From: Hyparrhenia diplandra
Taxonomy: Eukaryota > Streptophyta > Magnoliopsida > Poales > Poaceae
Assembly: GCA_015847255.1 (NCBI GenBank)
Contig: JADLZK010009181.1
Location: forward strand, 1,178,001 to 1,242,000
Length of the DNA: 64,000 nucleotides
Direction of reading: 5' to 3'
A program made the position numbers and the translations under genes. The notes under the pieces were generated by a model. That model was given only the letters and a program-made list of their open reading frames with translations, made no database searches and had not been told where the DNA came from. Numbering within the stretch: the first letter of the stretch is position 1; the number at the start of each line of letters is the position of its first letter. Shown here in pieces: positions 59,692 through 64,000 of this stretch.

Positions 59692-62600
59692 ATGGCGTCA
59701 CAGGAGGGGGAGGCCGCCCTTCCCCTTGACCCTTTTCCGTGGCCGTGGTCGTCGGTAACGGAGGCGAAGCTGCAGCGGTTGGTGGACGAGGGTCTCCTGC
59801 GTCGTCGCTCCGACGATTCGCAGCCGGAGTGGCTGGTGCCCGATGTGTCTCATGAAGAACCGCAACCGCCACCCGGATACATCGTCAGCCTGATGGATCA
59901 TCATAGGCGGGGCTTTGGCGTGCCGGCGAGCCGTTTTATGCGGGCAATCCCGCATTATTATGGTGTTGAACTTCATCATATCGTCCCCAATTCGATTGCC
60001 CAGGCATCGATTTTCGTCACCCTTTGTGAGGGATTCCTAGGAATCGAACCTCACTGGAAGTTGTGGAGGTGGTTCTTCAAGGCGGAGTTGAACACCCTGA
60101 GTATCGGGTAGCCCGGTTCACCGAGACGAGCGGTACGGGTTGGATCTTGCATCATTCGGCCGTACCTTTGATAAACGAGAGGAAGAGCGGGCGGACGAGT
60201 ACATTCCTTCCCGCCTTGCCGGCTCTAAAAAAGGGTGGCGGGAAGAGTGGTTTTATCTCCGGAACGACGGAGATGAGCTCGGCTTATACGGGGGGGCGTG
60301 ATTAAGGTGAAGCCTAACCGATGGCATGACGGCCCTCCACAATCTACACACCGCCACCTGGATGGTCTTCGGTCGGTGATCCTCATACTTCGAGAGAAGG
60401 GTGTTGATGCGGCGGCGGTTGTTGCTGCCTTTTCTCGTCGCCTGGTGTTGCCCATGATGGCTCGTCCCCTTCGTCTTTGGCAAATGACTGAAGAGGTAGA
60501 TCTTAGGTACTTCGGATGGCGTTCGACGACCTCTCTCGGAGATGCTTTGATGCGCCGTGTTCGCGTGTTTTTGGGTGATAAGACCCCTCAAGTGATTCCT
60601 AGGATTGCAATTCGCCCGGCCGCGGGGTATATTTCGTTGGTAAGATCTGATCTTTTTCCACTCCCTGTTTTTACCATTCTCCTTTCCTCGTTGTGGTCTC
60701 TAGTTTTGATCCTCCTTTTCCTTTCCTCGCTTCCACCGGTGCTCGAAGATCGGGCGCGTAGGGATGTAATCGCTTCCGAGAATGAGCATGAGGTGAGGAA
60801 AGCTCGGCGAACGAGAAAAAGGCCGGGAGGGTCGCTTTGAACCATCGCGCGCGAAAGCAAGCAAAACGTGGTGAGTCAACCCGAGTCTTGGCGACCGACT
60901 CGACCTCGTCGTTGGAGGATAGCGCGGATACCCAGGAGCGCCAGGACGCAGTGATGGGGGTATTTTCGCGTCTCGAGGGGCTGGATGAGTTGCTTGAGCG
61001 TGTTAAGCATCGGGCCGCCGGTGGCGGAGAATCTCTTATGGGCGTCTGTGCGCCGGAGACCCCGAACTCTCCATCTTCGAACGTGAATCAGGCGAATGCT
61101 GGTGCTGGCTTTGTGAATGACCCATCGTCTCTTAAGCGGGAGCCTTGAGCCCGAGCCTGCATCCCCGTTTGGTTCTTTGATTTTGACACGGCCGATGTCA
61201 GGCCAAATTTCTGGTGCCGAGGGCCGATTATCATCCCAGTCCTTGCTTTCTCGCTCCGTGGCCACGCCGAAGGCCACCCGAAATCTCGTAAGTTGAGCTT
61301 CTTCTCTCTGTTTTTGTCAGGCTGTGTTCTTGGTTTTGTGAATACCTTCGTTTTTCTTATCAGAAAAAGGGGGGCTGAGGCGCTCATTCTACACCCTCGG
61401 AAGCAACTTAAGTCCGGCGTTTCGATCCTTGCTGGTCAGGGACGTCGTGACGCCTCCTCCGATACTCCCTTACCGCGGTTGCTTCCTTCTATAATTCCGT
61501 CTTTGGCGACCAATGATTCGTCCAAGGAGGTTAATACTGTCTCGTCCTCTGCCCCCATGGCTGCCCGGGCGTCACTTTCTGGGGTGTTGGATTATTTGGA
61601 GATGGATACCCAGGTCCTGACGAAATCTTCGTCCCCGCCTCGCTCCTTGCCGTCACGGCTGATGACCTCTGATGGCCCAATCCCGGAGGTATCCCCGCAC
61701 AATGGGGTATCGGCGGCAAGCGCCATGGATGTGGATCCTTCTCGTGGCGCAACTCTTTACGTGGCGGAGGATTCCCAAGGTCGATTCGAAGAGGGCCTTC
61801 AGGAAGATTTGGTCGAGGCTCGACTTCTCCTTCGATGACCACCGGCGCCATCACCGGTGGCCCTTCAATCTTCCCGCCCAAGTGTTTCTCTTGCATCGGA
61901 AGGGGTTTTAGTATCTGGGAATCAGGGTCCTACGCTGCCCGTGGTGAGCTGTGAGGGCCCTCAAGATTTCTTCTGGTTGAGTTTCCCCGGCCCCGGGGAG
62001 GATTCCTGGTGCGTCCCTATTTCTAACGATCCTAAGGCTTGGGGTGGCCTGCGCTTGAGCTTGGGCGGTCACCCGAAGGTGGAGTCCCATCCCTAGTGAT
62101 CCATGACCGTCGAGGTTGCCGCAGGGGGCGAACACCGACACCGATCCGGAGGTGGGCGGTCGAGGGATTGCAGAGGATCAATCAAACTCTGTGACATCGC
62201 CTGTCTCAGACCGTCGAGGTTCGCCTGTTCATCCTTCCGCTTTAGATTTGTTTTCTTGTATGGGTGTGTGCTAACAACCTTTGCTCGTGGTTGTGCTTCG
62301 CAGGGTTTGAAGAAGTTTGCTCGGGAGAAATCTGAGCTGCTGCGGAAGAATGCTTCGAACTGGGATGCCCTCTGTCGCGCTCAGTCTGAGCTGGGTCATT
62401 CGAAGGAGGTGGCAGCTCGTCTTTCTCAGATTAATAATGACTGGGCTGCCCGATACCAGCTCTTGCGAGCAGAACGAGCCAAGGCCTTGTTCGCATCACT
62501 CAAGGCAAGGGCCGAGGTGAATCAGCGTTCGTGATTTTAAGGAAGGTCAGGCTGAGTCTCAAAAGCTACTCAAAGAGGCCCGGGTCGAGCGTGACCAGGC

Positions 62601-63355
62601 TAAGGAGGAGGCCAAGAGGCAATCGGACATGTCCAACTCTTTAAACGCTCGGGTGGAAGAGCTGATGAAGGAAGTGGACTCGGCGAGGAAGAACGCGGAG
62701 CTGGCTAGAACCCTTTCTATCAATGAGCGCAACGAGATGCTTAGGCGGAAAAAGAAGTATGAAGGTATGCTCTCTTCCGCTACTTCGTGCCTACTTGTAA
62801 GTTGTAATCGGGGGGTTAACCCCTTTATTATGACCCCTACTCCTGTGTTATTCCCTTGCAGAGGCGGAGAAGCTAAGGGCAGAGGCGGTAGAAGCTGCCA
62901 CCAACATGTCCCAATGCCTCAACGCCGAGGAGAGCTCGCGCAAGGAGTTGGAGGAGGTCGTACTGGACCACATCCGTCGGTTTGGGCCTCCGGATCTGGT
63001 GTCGGGAACCTCCATTCGGAGCCGGCTGAGTGCCCTCGGGGGATATGTTCGAGGCGAGATTCGGGGCGCGTTCCGTAATGGGATGAGGTGTTGCCTCGCA
63101 GTGATGTGTTCGCACTTCTCCCTGTCGGACGAAACCCTTGAGATCCTCTCCAAAGGCTTCTTCCTGGGTCGTAATGATGATGAGGAGGAGATTGTCGACG
63201 AGAAGACGGATGAAGAGAAGGTTGCTGAGTTCCACGCTCGGGTGGAGGGTCCAGCGGGCGTGCTCGCCACCCATTTCGAGGATGAGGTCGTTCCCCCATT
63301 TTTGCCCGTAGAACCAGGGCATGAAGCAGCCCCCGAGCCTAGAGATATCCTCTGA
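59692..63355 (+). CDS. Antisense extra ORF of a Tat-lineage gypsy element (Transposase_28-like), frame-broken
   Basis: ATG at 59692 opens MASQEGEAALPLDPFPWPW, then RGFGVPASRFMRAIPHYYGV and GFLGIEPHWKLWRWFFKAEL. These words match the plant 'putative gypsy type transposon' family (Pfam Transposase_28, PF04195) as I recall it. The next parts are YGLDLASFGRTFDKREEERA, KKGWREEWFYLRNDGDELG and VIKVKPNRWHDG, reached only across indels near 60107 (G-run) and 60290 (G-run). Splice signals: donor near 60641 (CGTTG|GTAAGA), acceptor at 62303 (CGCAG), donor at 62764, acceptor at 62861, stop at 63353-63355. The C-terminal part has a coiled coil (about 62304-62764) and an acidic segment (NDDEEEIVDEKTDEEK). 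Central exons (60730-62300) could not be joined. It is transcribed against the retroelement. Function unknown. Confidence 0.6.
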
Positions 63356-64000
63356 AGACGTCTCTACGCATGCTCCGAGGAATGGCGAGGAGGCGAGTAG
63401 CTCGGCAATCCCCTCGTGGCATCCTCTAGCTCCGGATGTTGGGTCGGAAAAAACCCCAAGCTCGTGAGCCATCATTGAGGAATGTTTATAACTTTGTTTG
63501 TATCGCGTGGCCCGTGGGGCCACTGTACCTGATTTTTCTGAGCACTTTGATTGCTCAAAAACTCGATGGCTCTTATGTCACTAATATTCGCTCGAGCTGC
63601 TTTTGCTTTTTTCTTTCCCGAGTCTGACCGAGTAGGGGTATCTTGGAAGTAACCCATGATCTCGTCTGCGGCCTCGTTCTAGAATACTTACGAAGAGTCA
63701 TTCGCGATTCTTTTTGACAGAAAGCGAGAGTTTTTCAAAGTTTCGAGCTTATTTTTTGAGTAAAATTTTCTCGAGGATCGTCGTAAGGGGGAGCGGTTCC
63801 CCCTCGATAGCCCCCCGGGGAGGTTTTTGTCTTGGTTGGTTCGAGACAAAACCTACCTAGTAACTCTCCTTGTCTTGGAGTCTTTAGAGAAGGAGATGTT
63901 TCTTATCGTCTTTGTGCAAGATGTACAAGGCATAGCTCCTGGTCTCATGTATAGAGACGGTGAAATTGGCTTAGGTTCCAGGTGTTGGAGTAATCTTTTA
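63356..64000. other. Downstream retroelement internal DNA
   Basis: No coding domain was seen. The phrase GATAGCCCCCCGGGGAGG (63810) and TGTGCAAGATGTACAAGG (63915) echo words at 58460-58670 upstream of the gene, consistent with one repetitive retroelement internal region. The element continues beyond the window. Confidence 0.45.

Overview
The window is plant nuclear DNA from a grass, most likely Oryza or a close relative (Oryzeae). The reasons are large intron-rich genes with plant splice sites, abundant Stowaway and Tourist MITEs, CACTA elements, Helitrons with a CTAGT 3' end, a tRNA-derived SINE and a Tat-like Ty3/gypsy element. Gene density is low and most of the sequence is transposon-derived. 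No bacterial, organellar, rRNA, tRNA or CRISPR features were seen. The species call is inference.

Layout. 1-8957: two near-identical copies of one Helitron lie tail to tail (left copy cut by the window start). They enclose 3.58 kb holding a gypsy LTR fragment, a broken receptor-like kinase fragment and two MITEs. 9807-15226 (minus): a CC-NBS-LRR resistance-gene relic, recognisable from N-terminus to C-terminus but broken by several frameshifts. 17983-18899: a complete short CACTA element. 20067-23519 (minus): a 10-exon serine carboxypeptidase-like gene. 23.6-37.6 kb: MITEs, a six-copy ~120-bp tandem array, poly(A) retroposons, a minisatellite and a 942-bp tandem duplication. 37679-42020 (minus): a multi-exon Ulp1-type (C48) SUMO-protease-like gene with a SINE in an intron. 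43-54.5 kb: GC-rich unassigned DNA, CACTA-derived DNA and a ~505-bp tandem array of about four copies. 55.0-56.9 kb: a Tourist MITE and a probable LINE tail. 56980-64000: the 3' LTR of a minus-strand gypsy element, followed by a plus-strand multi-exon gene with its own TATA box. This fits the antisense extra ORF reported for Tat-lineage elements.

The likely functional host loci are the carboxypeptidase and the Ulp1-like protease. In both, every placed splice site is canonical and exon phases fit, yet each has three 1-2 nt indels inside exons, mostly in short homopolymers. The retroelement gene shows the same kind of lesion. This could be base-level assembly error rather than gene death, and it affects how every 'pseudogene' call here should be read.
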